Shown one piece after another: positions 7,729 through 16,253 of a stretch of 26,028 bases of DNA. Source of the stretch: UBA1038 sp964481445 (GTDB lineage Bacteria > Bacillota > Clostridia > Christensenellales > Aristaeellaceae); assembly GCA_964481445.1 (NCBI GenBank), contig CAYZTQ010000022.1, positions 1-26,028 on the forward strand, written 5' to 3'. The notes below the pieces were generated by a model, which saw only the letters and a program-made list of their open reading frames with translations, was not told the origin of the DNA and made no database searches. A program made the position numbers and the translations under genes. Numbering within the stretch: position 1 is the first letter of the stretch; each line of letters begins with the position of its first letter.

Positions 7729-9615
7729 TTATTGCGCAACAGGGGTGATCTCCGGCAGCTGGAACTTGAAGCAGCTCCACCACCACCAGGGGCCGTCATA
7801 GGCGTTCTTGGCCGACACATAGTTCGTCCAGTAGTGGTTGTTGACAGGCACGATCTTGGTGGTGCCGAACATCGGCAGCCAGGCAGCCTCTTCCACAAAG
7901 GCCTTCATCAGGTCGTAGGCATAGGTCTTGATCTCCGGGTCGTCGCTGGGCAGCTTGGCCATGCCGTCGAGCAGGCTGGAAATCCTGTCGCTCGCCAGGC
8001 GGGCGCCGGCGCCGGCGCTGGGCTTGCCGCGCTCGCCGATCAGGTCCTTATGCCAGCCGGTCAGGTTGCCGTAGAAGTCAAGCTGCACGCCGCAGGCAGG
8101 CCAGTAGGAGCCGGCCGTGTAATCGCCGGTGTTGGCGGCGGGGTGGAACACGCTCTGGTCGGCGGCCTGCACCGTGACGTCAAAGCCGAAGCTGCGCCAC
8201 TGATCCGCGCAGGCGTAGGCCAGACGGTTGGACTGCATCTCGAAATCGGCCGGAGCCATGATTTCAAAGGTCAGCACCTTGTCTTTCCAGGTCCACAGGC
8301 CCTGGTCGTTCTTCTTGAGGCCAGCGGCCTCCAGCATCTGGGTGGCCTTCTCGGGGTCATGCTTCCACCAGCCGATGCCAAACAGATCCACCAGGGCCTT
8401 CTCCTCCGTGGGCAGGCCTTCGATGTTCTGATCCTTCAGGGTCTCGGCGATGTGCAGGGCATAATCCTTGTCAAAGGGCTTGTAGCCGTCTTCGAAGGCA
8501 TACTCCACCAGCCAGTCGCGCAGCGGCAGGTGCACAGAATTCATCATGAAGGTCGTCGGGGGCATTTCGAGCGGGGAAACGCGCATCTGGCCGTTGAAGG
8601 TATCCATGGCCACCTTCACGATATCCAGCGACAGGGCCATCGCCCAGCGCACCTTCGCATCGTTGAAGGGCTCCACCTCGCAGTTGAACAGGATGCCGCG
8701 CTCGCAGGGATCGTCAAAGCAGCCGTAGGGATAATCATCCAGCCAGGCCTGCACCTTGTCGTTGCCCTCACGCAGAGCGTCCCAGGATTCGGGGGTCACG
8801 TCGCACAGAATGTCGATGTCGTTGTTCAGCATCGCGATGACGCGCTTTTCCTCGGTGCCGAAGCTCTGGAAGAGCACGTATTCCGGCTTGGGCTCGCCCT
8901 TGATGACGCCGACGTCAGAATACTGCCAGTCCGCGCGCTTTTTGAACAAAAGCCAGTAGCCCTGCGGGTCACGGTCTGCCAGCGTGTAGGGGCCGATGGC
9001 GACAGGATCGGAATAGGGATCGGTCAGCACGTCGATCTTGGAGAAGACATGCTCGGGGATGGGGCGGAAGCCGTTGCCCCACACCGTAACGCCCAGCGTC
9101 TGGCTGAGCTTGGGGTAGCTGTACAGCGTGTTGATGGTGATCTCGTAATCGTTGACCAGCTGCACATCCTTGATGTAGGTGGCCAGAGAGGCGCCCACAC
9201 CGATGGTATCCTTGTGCTCCAGCAGCATGTTGAAGGTGTAGACAACGTCGTTGGCGTCGAAAGTCTCGCCGTCGCTCCACTTGAGGCCTTCGCGGATCTT
9301 CACGCGGAAGGAGGTCAGGTCGTCATTGAGGGGCTCGGGGAAGGAGGCGGCCAGGTCGCAGTACTGCTCGCCGGTGATGGTGTTAATCTCCCACAGGCAG
9401 GAGTACAGTACCTGATGCAGGCCGTTGTCCAGCGCGGTGCCGGGCATGTAGGGGTTGCACTGGAAGGGGTTGCCGGTCTTGCCGATCAGCGGATCGACCA
9501 CCAGCGTCTGCGAGCGGGGCGTGCCCGCGATCGTCATGGTTTCGCCGCTTGCCATCATGGGCACGAGGCCCAGCAGCATCACGGCGACCAGCAGCAGGGA
9601 CAGTTGTTTCTTCAC
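7729..9615 (-). CDS. oppA: Extracellular solute-binding protein, family 5 (OppA/DppA type)
   Basis: The 628-residue exported receptor belongs to the importer encoded downstream. It has a signal peptide (MKKQ, hydrophobic 5-17, probable cut after MASG), then the SBP_bac_5 fold with landmarks LREGLKWSDGETF-like (here IREGLKWSDGETFDANDVVYTF) and RWAMALSLD in lobe II. Translation starts at GTG (9615) with AGGAG 10 bases upstream. Odd features: there is no lipobox cysteine, although Gram-positive receptors are normally lipoproteins. There are ten cysteines in the mature part, including GCFDDPC. A run of four tryptophans (GPWWWWSC) lies near the C terminus. The cysteines suggest structural disulfides, matching the redox genes at the operon's end. 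Family 5 members bind peptides or oligosaccharides; the nearby GH172 and sugar-sensor genes make a glycan possible but not proven. Confidence 0.92.
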   Translation of the reverse strand: MKKQLSLLLVAVMLLGLVPMMASGETMTIAGTPRSQTLVVDPLIGKTGNPFQCNPYMPGTALDNGLHQVLYSCLWEINTITGEQYCDLAASFPEPLNDDLTSFRVKIREGLKWSDGETFDANDVVYTFNMLLEHKDTIGVGASLATYIKDVQLVNDYEITINTLYSYPKLSQTLGVTVWGNGFRPIPEHVFSKIDVLTDPYSDPVAIGPYTLADRDPQGYWLLFKKRADWQYSDVGVIKGEPKPEYVLFQSFGTEEKRVIAMLNNDIDILCDVTPESWDALREGNDKVQAWLDDYPYGCFDDPCERGILFNCEVEPFNDAKVRWAMALSLDIVKVAMDTFNGQMRVSPLEMPPTTFMMNSVHLPLRDWLVEYAFEDGYKPFDKDYALHIAETLKDQNIEGLPTEEKALVDLFGIGWWKHDPEKATQMLEAAGLKKNDQGLWTWKDKVLTFEIMAPADFEMQSNRLAYACADQWRSFGFDVTVQAADQSVFHPAANTGDYTAGSYWPACGVQLDFYGNLTGWHKDLIGERGKPSAGAGARLASDRISSLLDGMAKLPSDDPEIKTYAYDLMKAFVEEAAWLPMFGTTKIVPVNNHYWTNYVSAKNAYDGPWWWWSCFKFQLPEITPVAQ

Positions 9616-9641
9616 CGAAAATCAACTCCTTTTCTATTTAC

Positions 9642-9659
9642 ACCGGGTTCCTTCCCGGT
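9642..9659 (-). promoter_or_regulatory. Short leader hairpin before oppA-like gene
   Basis: ACCGGG (9642-9647) pairs with CCCGGT (9654-9659) around a 6-nt loop, about 27 bases upstream of the GTG start and just before the ribosome site on the minus transcript. It could affect translation or mRNA life. Only the dyad itself is seen. Confidence 0.35.
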
Positions 9660-9771
9660 ATAGTTCCCTCTCAATCAGGAAAAAACCTCAGCCGCTTTGG
9701 CCTTGAGCCGTCAGGAAAAACAGACGCTTCCGGCCATTGTGGTTTCGATTTCACACATACACTACAGTTAT

Positions 9772-9786
9772 ATTATATGCTATACT
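9772..9786. promoter_or_regulatory. Overlapping divergent -10 elements for oppA and the AraC-type regulator
   Basis: On the minus strand TATAAT occupies 9772-9777, without a recognisable -35, which suggests that the oppA operon needs an activator. On the plus strand TATACT (9781-9786) is preceded by TG at 9778-9779, an extended -10, and would drive the regulator gene. The two sites are 3 bp apart, so the two polymerases would exclude each other. The rest of the 312-bp gap between the genes is AT-richer and non-coding apart from the leader hairpin and the operator-like dyad listed separately. Confidence 0.5.
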
Positions 9787-9843
9787 GTGCACGGCAGCTA
9801 CCCAGATTTTTGTCAAAACCAGTGCGTTTTTTGTTGTTTACGG

Positions 9844-9872
9844 TTGATTTGTGTCAGATTGTCGCAAATCAA
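9844..9872. promoter_or_regulatory. Operator-like inverted repeat upstream of the AraC-type gene
   Basis: TTGATTTG (9844-9851) and CAAATCAA (9865-9872) form a perfect 8+8 dyad with a 13-bp spacer. The half-site centres are 21 bp apart, two helical turns, as expected for a dimeric regulator. It lies about 55 bp before the regulator's ATG and would be inside its leader or promoter. The neighbouring AraC-type protein or response regulator are the natural candidates to bind it. Confidence 0.45.
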
Positions 9873-9927
9873 TCATACCACAGACTCGGCCGGCAGTCTA
9901 CCTTCCGTATGAGAAAGAAGGGGTCAT

Positions 9928-10851
9928 ATGCCCAACATTCATCTTTCCGATTTTTCGGGCCCTCTGCTTCAGATTATCCGCAACCCCGTGCTGCGCTGCG
10001 TGGGCCGCTGCAAGGATATCAAAGGCTACCATATCGCAGGCCATCTGCACCCGGATACGGCTGAAATCCTCTATATCGTCAGGGGCAAAGGGGTGACGCG
10101 CATTGAGGGGAAGGAGTATCCACTGGGGCCCGGCGATCTTGCCATCTATAACCCCGGCGTCGAGCACGCCGAAGCCTTTGACCCGCGCGTCCCCGCCCCC
10201 TATTTTTACCACGTGAAGTTCAATGAGTTCGTGATCTCCGGCCTGCAGCCCTCCTGCCTGCTGCCCGGTGGCCTTCCCCCCGCCTTCAGCGCGGGGAGCG
10301 ACGGGCCGCATATCGAAACGCTGATGAAGATGCTGTTCAGCGAGGTCGAGCAGCAGCGCCTCGGTTTTGATCAGATTGCCCACAGCCTGCTGCTTTCCAT
10401 CATGCTGCAGATACTGCGCATCCTCGATACGGATCACGCCCGCATTGAAAAGACGGAATCAGACTCGCTGATCGTTCAGATTCAACAGCATCTGGAGCGG
10501 CATTTCGCCGAGGATCTGTCCATGAAGGACGTGGCCGGGAAGTTTCATATCAACTATTACTATCTGTCGCACCTGTTCAAAAATGAGATCGGCATCTCCC
10601 CGGCCAGCTATGTCAACGCGCTGCGCATCAACGAGGCCTGCCGGCTCTTGTGTACCTCCAGGCTGCCCATCTACCGTGTGGCCGAGATGGTGGGCTACGG
10701 TAACCAGTCCACCTTCCAGATGCAGTTCAAGCAGCGCAAGGGCGTATCACCCATGCAGTACCGCGCCTACTACGAGCAGAACACGCTGATGGTGCCCTGC
10801 GATTGCCCGCAGACCGTTTCCTCGGAGAAGGGCTCCCCGGCCATGGGCTGA
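9928..10851 (+). CDS. AraC-family transcriptional regulator with cupin domain
   Basis: The 307-residue cytoplasmic DNA-binding regulator has an N-terminal cupin (AraC_binding) domain with HPDTAEILYIVRGKG, ending near GDLAIYNPGVEHAEAF (about 40-90), which should bind a small ligand. A helical linker follows, and then two helix-turn-helix units (about 190-290) with FHINYYYLSHLFKNEIG and the signature AEMVGYGNQSTFQMQFK and G-x-SPMQYR. AAGGGG is placed before the ATG. The gene diverges from the oppA operon, so control of that importer is the simplest role. It is followed after 90 bp by the two-component genes and may be co-transcribed with them. Confidence 0.92.
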   Translation: MPNIHLSDFSGPLLQIIRNPVLRCVGRCKDIKGYHIAGHLHPDTAEILYIVRGKGVTRIEGKEYPLGPGDLAIYNPGVEHAEAFDPRVPAPYFYHVKFNEFVISGLQPSCLLPGGLPPAFSAGSDGPHIETLMKMLFSEVEQQRLGFDQIAHSLLLSIMLQILRILDTDHARIEKTESDSLIVQIQQHLERHFAEDLSMKDVAGKFHINYYYLSHLFKNEIGISPASYVNALRINEACRLLCTSRLPIYRVAEMVGYGNQSTFQMQFKQRKGVSPMQYRAYYEQNTLMVPCDCPQTVSSEKGSPAMG

Positions 10852-10941
10852 CGCTTTTTTTGCAGGGCCCGGACGCTGTGCGAAAGCGGAAAACCATCCG
10901 GCCAACCGATATTGATTCATCACCCGAAGGGGGCTTTTGTT

Positions 10942-12546
10942 TTGTACAAGCTGATGCTGGTAGACGACGAATCCGAAATCCGCGAGGGGCTTCGCGAGGT
11001 CATCGATTTTGAGTCACTCGGTTTTGAGGTGGTGGGCGAAGCGGCCAACGGCGTAGCCGGTCTGCAGATGGCGGAAAGCCTGACGCCCGACCTGATCATC
11101 ACCGATATCCGCATGCCGCTGATGAACGGCCTGCACATGTGCCGAAAAATCCGCGACCTGCTGCCCACGGCGCAGTTCATCCTGCTGTCGGGCTATGACG
11201 AGTTTGAGTATGCCCGGCAGGCCATCGAGGTCAAGGCGCTTGGCTATCTGCTCAAGCCCATCTCTTCCAAAGAGTTTGTGGAAATGCTGAAGGAAGCAAG
11301 GCAGCGTCTGGACGAGGCAGCGCAGGAGCGCGCCAACATCCAGCAGCTGAAGCAAAGCTACCAAACCAGCCTGCCCTTCCTGCGCGAATCGCTTCTGGCC
11401 TCGCTGATGGCCGGCGGCATCAGCCCGCAGGACGCGCTGCGGCACGCGGAACGCTATGGCGAAGACCTGAACGCGCCGGCCTACGCGGTGATGATGGCCC
11501 GCGCGGGTGAGGAAACGGGCAAAGAGAAGGTCAGCGACCCTGAGCTGCTGCCCTTCGCCGTGGCCAACATCATGGGCGAGGTGCTGAGCAGCTATTACAA
11601 GGCGCATATCTTCCGCTACAACGGCATGACGGCCGGCCTGCTGCTGCTTGAAAACGACACGCCGGAGCATTTTTCTCAGCTGGCTGACCATATCGAGGAA
11701 GCGCGCAAGGTAGCGCGCTACTACCTGCAGTGCGGGCTGCACATCGGCATCTCCACCGCCTGCCGCAATCTGGCCACGCTGCCCGCCGCCGCCAGACAGG
11801 CCGTCAACGCGCTGGAATACAGCCTGCTTTCCGGCACCGAGCACGCTCTGTGCATCAAGGATGTGGAGCGGGACAGCAACACCGACCTTGTGATGGACGA
11901 CTATCAGCTGCGCCGTCTTTCCAACCTGATCAAGGCGGGGGAGCCTGAGCCGGCGCGGGCGCTGCTTTCCCAAATCGTGGCCCGCGCCAGGGGCGGCAAA
12001 ACCGCCGTCACCACCTATCAGACCTATATGATGGAGCTGCTGATGGGTTTTTTGCGCATCGTGCCCAGCATGTCGCTGGAGCGCGAGCACTTTGACGATG
12101 ATTTTGAGCGAATCAGCGGCGTCATTCTGGGCAACGTGCCCTCGGCGGACGAGGTGGGCGCACTGTTTTCCGGCCTGATGGACAAATTGATGGTCGCCAT
12201 CAGCGAAAGCCGAAGGTCCTCCGGGCAGCTGATCGCAGCGGAAGCGGAAGAATACCTCAAGCAGAATTACATGCAGGAGAGCCTGTCGCTGGAAGACCTG
12301 TGCCTGCACCTGCACGTGAGCCCTTCCTACTTCAGCTCCGTCTTTAAGAAAGAGACGAAAAAGACCTTTCATCAGTACCTGACCGGCCTGCGCATGGACA
12401 GAGCGCTCACCCTGCTTTCGGCGGGCGGACTGCGCACGGCGCAGGTGGCGCGCGAGGTGGGCCTGCCCGACCCCAGCTATTTCAGCTACTGCTTTAAAAA
12501 GCACTTCGGCTTCCCGCCCGGTCAGGCGCGCAAGGGCAGAGAATGA
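10942..12546 (+). CDS. YesN-type response regulator (REC + AraC HTH)
   Basis: The 534-residue protein has a receiver domain (about 1-120) with acidic pocket D8-D9, phospho-acceptor D55 in TDIRMP, conserved S83 and K105 in LLKPIS. A long helical linker domain follows, and an AraC-type double HTH (about 430-534) ends in GLPDPSYFSYCFKKHFG. I chose the TTG at 10942 as start: GAAGGGGG stands 8 bases upstream and the protein then begins MYKLMLVDDE, the usual YesN beginning. An ATG at 10912 would add ten residues that do not belong to the fold. Its stop overlaps the kinase start as ATGA, so the pair is translationally coupled. Its targets are unknown; the divergent importer or distant sugar genes are likely. 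Confidence 0.92.
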   Translation: MYKLMLVDDESEIREGLREVIDFESLGFEVVGEAANGVAGLQMAESLTPDLIITDIRMPLMNGLHMCRKIRDLLPTAQFILLSGYDEFEYARQAIEVKALGYLLKPISSKEFVEMLKEARQRLDEAAQERANIQQLKQSYQTSLPFLRESLLASLMAGGISPQDALRHAERYGEDLNAPAYAVMMARAGEETGKEKVSDPELLPFAVANIMGEVLSSYYKAHIFRYNGMTAGLLLLENDTPEHFSQLADHIEEARKVARYYLQCGLHIGISTACRNLATLPAAARQAVNALEYSLLSGTEHALCIKDVERDSNTDLVMDDYQLRRLSNLIKAGEPEPARALLSQIVARARGGKTAVTTYQTYMMELLMGFLRIVPSMSLEREHFDDDFERISGVILGNVPSADEVGALFSGLMDKLMVAISESRRSSGQLIAAEAEEYLKQNYMQESLSLEDLCLHLHVSPSYFSSVFKKETKKTFHQYLTGLRMDRALTLLSAGGLRTAQVAREVGLPDPSYFSYCFKKHFGFPPGQARKGRE

Positions 12547-14295
12547 GCACCGGCCGCTCAATCAAAACAGGCGGATACAGCCTGCAGAGCATCCTCACCT
12601 CGGCCTTCCTGCTGCTGGTCGCGGTGGTGCTGTTGTGCGTTTTGTTTCTGATTGTGCCGCGCGTGAGCGACATGCTGCAGCAAAGCGCCATCGACCGCAC
12701 CAAAGAGACGGTGCTGCAGGGCGTCAACAGCGTTGAGATCTATGTGGACAGCATGCTGCGCGCGCTGCACTACAGCACGGGGCTGCTGCCCAAAGGCCTT
12801 GATGCCCCCCCAAGGCAGCTGGCAGGACAGCCTTGATTTTATGCGCTCCAGCCGGTCGGATATCGCCGCCCTCGCCTTCTTTCTGGAAGACGGCAGCCTG
12901 TGCTACGCAACCGACGGGCCGCTGCGCGTGCGCCCGGACAGCGTGCGCCGCTCGCAGTGGTTTCAAAAGGCCTTGCGCTGGGAAGGGACGGTCAGCTATT
13001 TCAGCCTGCCGCATGTGCAGGATCTGTTTGAAAACCAGCGCCGCTATGTGATCACGGTCAGCCGGAGCGTGCCCTATATGCAGGGCGGGCAGTCCCATGC
13101 CGGTGTTTTTCTGATGGATATCGACTACCTTGCCTTCAGCCAGGTGGCGGGCGGCATCACCCTGGGCGAAAGCGGCTATGTGTACCTGATCAATGAAGAG
13201 GGCACGCTGATCACCCACCCCAAAATGCCCCTGATCGCAAGCGGGCTGCTTGAGGAAGACCGCAGCGCCGTCAGCGCCGCCACGCTGGGCATCACGGGCG
13301 ACCGGGTGGGCGGGCGCGAGCGCATTCTGATCGCTGCCACCATCAACCAGACGCGCTGGCGGCTGGTCGGCGTGGCCTATGCTGACGAGATTTTGAAACT
13401 CCAGAGCGCCTTCATCCGCACCATCAGCATCGTGCTGATGGCCGCCTCGCTGATCAGCCTCGGCGCCGCCGCCATGCTGGCCTATCTGGTTACGCGGCCC
13501 ATCCGGTCTCTGGAAAAACGCATCCGTCTGGTGGAAGGCGGCGACCTGAACGTGACGATGCGGGAAAAGGGATTCCGTGAGCTGCGCAGCGTATCCAGCG
13601 CCTTCAACCACATGCTGTGGCGCATCCGCCAGTTGATGGAGCAGATCGTGCAGGAGCGGGAGAAAAAGCGCCTGCATGAGCTGAACGCCCTGCAGGCGCA
13701 GATCAACCCCCATTTTCTTTATAATACGCTGGACTCCATCATCTGGATGGAGGAGCGCGGGCGCAGCGCGCAGGCCGTCACCATGGTGTCGGCGCTGGCA
13801 AAACTGTTCCGCATCTCCATTTCACGCGGCAGAAACATCATTCTGGTAGGTGAAGAGCTGGAGCATGTGCGCAACTACCTGATCATCCAGCAGATGCGCT
13901 TTAAGGACAAATTTATCTATACCATCGAGTGTGAGGAAGAACTCAAAAACCTGCATACCATCAAGCTGATCGTGCAGCCTATCGTTGAAAACGCCATCAA
14001 TCACGCCATGGATGAGCTGGCCGACACTCAGCTTGAAATCAGGGTGCGCGCCTACCGCGACGGAGACTGCCTGTGCTTTGAAATATCGGACGACGGCATC
14101 GGCATCCCCGAAGAAAAGCGCAGGATCCTTTTGACCGAGCCCGCGGGCGCCAGCGGCATCGGCCTGAAGAACGTGCATGAGCGCATCGTGCTGACCTATG
14201 GCAAGTCCTATGGGCTCAGCATTGAAAGCGAGGAGGATGTGGGCACGACCGTCACCATCCGTCTGCCGCTGCATCAGGAGGGAGAAGATAAATGA
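12543..14295 (+). pseudogene. YesM/LytS-type sensor histidine kinase, frame interrupted by one extra C
   Basis: The product reads as one complete kinase if a single base is dropped from the C7 run at 12805-12811. As written, the first frame stops at 12836 after 97 residues, and the rest continues in the next frame to 14295. Repaired, it is 583 residues, the normal family length. Parts in order: helix 1 (about 19-42), an extracytoplasmic Cache-like sensor domain, helix 2 near IVLMAASLISLGAAAMLAYL, HAMP, the His_kinase box QINPHFLYNTLD with His390, and an HATPase_c domain with VENAINHA, DDGIGIP and GIGLKNV. All catalytic motifs are intact, so the lesion looks recent, switchable or a read error. 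It sits between its response regulator (ATGA overlap) and a binding-protein gene (ATGA overlap), and the ligand is probably signalled through those binding proteins. Confidence 0.85.
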
Positions 14296-15176
14296 AAAGA
14301 ACCGTGATCTTCTCTTCCGTCTGCGCTGCCCTCGCCCTGCTGCTGCTCGTCTGGGGCTTCAGCACGCAGGGCACGGTGCCGGCCGGCATCCGGATCATGG
14401 GCGCTCTGCTGCTTGTGGAAGACGATACCGGCACCTATCTGATGCAGCTTCGCAAGGGCCTGCAGGAGGCGGTGCAGGCGCGGGGAGGCACTCTGAGCGT
14501 GGAGCGTCTGTCCGATTTTGACCCGGGGCGGCCCGCCGCCGCCTATGACGGCTACAACGCCATCTACCTTTTGAGCGACTCTCCCGGGGACTATCTGCCT
14601 GCCCTGCACGAAAGAGGGCTGCCGGTGATTGTTCTGGGCAAAGAAGTGCGGGGCGAAAGCTGCGTTCTGCCCGACGAACAGGAAGGCGGCCGCGGCATGG
14701 GCAGCTATCTGAACGGCATCCTGCCGGGCGGGCATCTGCTCATCATTTCCGGCGAGCCGCAGGACAGCCGGGAAGAGCTGCGCATCAAGGGGCTGGCCGA
14801 CGGTCTGGGCAATCTGCCCTACACCCGGCTTGACCCGGAAACGCTGAAGAAAACGCGCACTGAGTGGGCATCCGCCATACTCGCGCTTTCAGACGGCGCG
14901 CTGGACGCGGCGATGAAGCTGCAAGGCGAGAGCGGGCTGCCCGTTTTTGCCTTTGACGCGGTCGATACCCGCGTGGAACTGATGGAAGCGGGCAGGCTCT
15001 CCGCTGTGTCGGCGGACAATCCCTACGCGCTTGGATACCTCGCCGGCGGGCTGCTGGACGAGATCGACTACAGAGGCCTCAGCCCCACGATGCGGCTCAG
15101 CCCGCGGCAGGTAGTGACGCGCCAGAACATGTATGACGCCGCCAACGTGAAGCTGATCTTCCCCCTGCTGCACTGA
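14292..15176 (+). CDS. Exported periplasmic-binding-protein-like protein (probable kinase co-receptor)
   Basis: The 294-residue protein has an N-terminal hydrophobic helix (about 5-21) that may serve as signal or anchor, then a divergent two-lobed sugar-binding fold of the RbsB/LacI-receptor type. The strand-turn patterns IRIMGALLLVEDD and AIYLLSDSPGDY fit this fold, as does a late ALGYLAGGLLDEI segment that matches the helix after the second hinge of such proteins. The first lobe is short and the family match is weak. It starts by ATGA overlap with the sensor kinase, so it is made with the kinase. No permease or ATPase of the sugar class is nearby, so sensing is more likely than transport. 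There is no lipobox cysteine. Confidence 0.7.
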   Translation: MKRTVIFSSVCAALALLLLVWGFSTQGTVPAGIRIMGALLLVEDDTGTYLMQLRKGLQEAVQARGGTLSVERLSDFDPGRPAAAYDGYNAIYLLSDSPGDYLPALHERGLPVIVLGKEVRGESCVLPDEQEGGRGMGSYLNGILPGGHLLIISGEPQDSREELRIKGLADGLGNLPYTRLDPETLKKTRTEWASAILALSDGALDAAMKLQGESGLPVFAFDAVDTRVELMEAGRLSAVSADNPYALGYLAGGLLDEIDYRGLSPTMRLSPRQVVTRQNMYDAANVKLIFPLLH

Positions 15177-15207
15177 GGCCGCCGAGACTTTTCATGAGGA
15201 TGGATGG

Positions 15208-16185
15208 ATGAAAAAACTGCTTGCGCTGGGCCTTGCGCTGTGTCTGCTGCCCCATTTCCCCGCCCGCGCTTCGGGCCCGCGGATCGCTATCTGCGCCTAT
15301 GCCGGCAAGGATACCTTTATCCAGAGCATGATGACGGAGCTGCGTGAGCGCGCGCAGGGCAGGGCGCAGCTGCTGATCGCCTCCGCCGACGGCGACCAGA
15401 ACCGGCAGAACGATCAGGTTCAGGAGATGATCAAAGCGGGCGTGGATGTGCTGGCCGTCAACCCGGTGGATCGCACCAGCGCCGTTTATCTGATCCGCCT
15501 CGCGCGCCAGAACAACCTCCCGATCGTGCTGTTCAACCGCGAGCCGCTGCGCGAAGACCTGCGCCTGTACAGCAAGGCCTACTATGTGGGCATCGACCCC
15601 AGGCAGCAGGGCCGCCTGCAGGCGGAGCTGGCCGTGCAGTATTTCAAAGACCATCCGGAGAGGGACTTTAACGGCGATGGTGTGATCCAGTATGTGCTGC
15701 TGCGGGGGGAGCCCGGCCATCAGGACGCGGAGCTGCGCAGCTCCGCCGCCCAGCAGGCGCTGAGCGAAAGCGGCCTGGCGGTTGAAAAGCTGGCCGAGGA
15801 ATCCGCCAACTGGGAAAAAGCGCTGGGGCAGGAGCGTATGGCCATGCTGCTCAACAGCCTCGGCCGCAGCATCGAGTGTGTGCTGAGCAACAACGACGAC
15901 ATGGCACTGGGGGCCATCGACGCGCTGAAGGCAGCCGGCTATTTCTCCGGCTCTCGCAGCATTCCCGTCATCGGGGTGGACGCGACCGCCGCAGCCCTCG
16001 ACATGATCGAGCAGGAGACCCTCTACGGCACCGTGCAGAACGACGGCGCTGCCCAGGCCCAGGCGGTCATCGACCTTTCCATCCTGCTGGCCTCGGGCAG
16101 CGAAATCACCGCCGACACCTTTCACTTTCCGATAGAAGACAAAGTGGTTTATATCGAGTCTGAAATTGTCAGAAAAGAAGACTGA
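15208..16185 (+). CDS. Galactose/glucose-binding protein homologue (MglB-like), probably a sensory receptor
   Basis: The 325-residue exported protein has a signal peptide (1 to about 22, PARA-SG cut) and a Peripla_BP_4 fold. Landmarks are DGDQNRQNDQV, VLAVNPVDRTSA, FNREP, YYVGIDPRQQG, NNDDMALGAIDALK and PVIGVDATAAALDMI. The segment DFNGDGVIQ matches the EF-hand-like calcium loop of MglB. These landmarks suggest a hexose ligand, but binding residues were not checked against a structure. It follows the other binding-protein gene by 31 bp, with a GGATGGATG purine stretch before the ATG. No mglA or mglC genes are present. With the YesM/YesN pair it resembles the XylFII-LytS sensing arrangement of clostridia. 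It is the last gene before a bidirectional terminator. Confidence 0.87.
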   Translation: MKKLLALGLALCLLPHFPARASGPRIAICAYAGKDTFIQSMMTELRERAQGRAQLLIASADGDQNRQNDQVQEMIKAGVDVLAVNPVDRTSAVYLIRLARQNNLPIVLFNREPLREDLRLYSKAYYVGIDPRQQGRLQAELAVQYFKDHPERDFNGDGVIQYVLLRGEPGHQDAELRSSAAQQALSESGLAVEKLAEESANWEKALGQERMAMLLNSLGRSIECVLSNNDDMALGAIDALKAAGYFSGSRSIPVIGVDATAAALDMIEQETLYGTVQNDGAAQAQAVIDLSILLASGSEITADTFHFPIEDKVVYIESEIVRKED

Positions 16186-16253
16186 AGCCAGGCAGGGCGT
16201 GATGCCCGAAACGGCCGGGAGCAGGTTTTGATTCCGTCTTGGCACAGAAAAGG

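Noticed and set aside
7477..9663. Very long open frame (over 700 codons) on the plus strand opposite the oppA-like gene
   Set aside because: It lies wholly antisense to a gene with clear family motifs, has low-complexity composition rich in His, Gln, Val and Gly, and no ribosome site. GC-rich codon bias explains the lack of stops.
9772..9815. TTGACA-like -35 on the minus strand paired with TATAAT at 9772 as a standard oppA promoter
   Set aside because: The distance is about 33 bp, far outside the range accepted by sigma-A.
12733..14295. ATG at 12733 as an independent start of the kinase gene
   Set aside because: The residues before the C7 tract in that frame are Cys/Arg-rich shadow sequence, while the other frame gives a proper membrane helix and continues the fold. 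A frameshift within one gene is the better reading.
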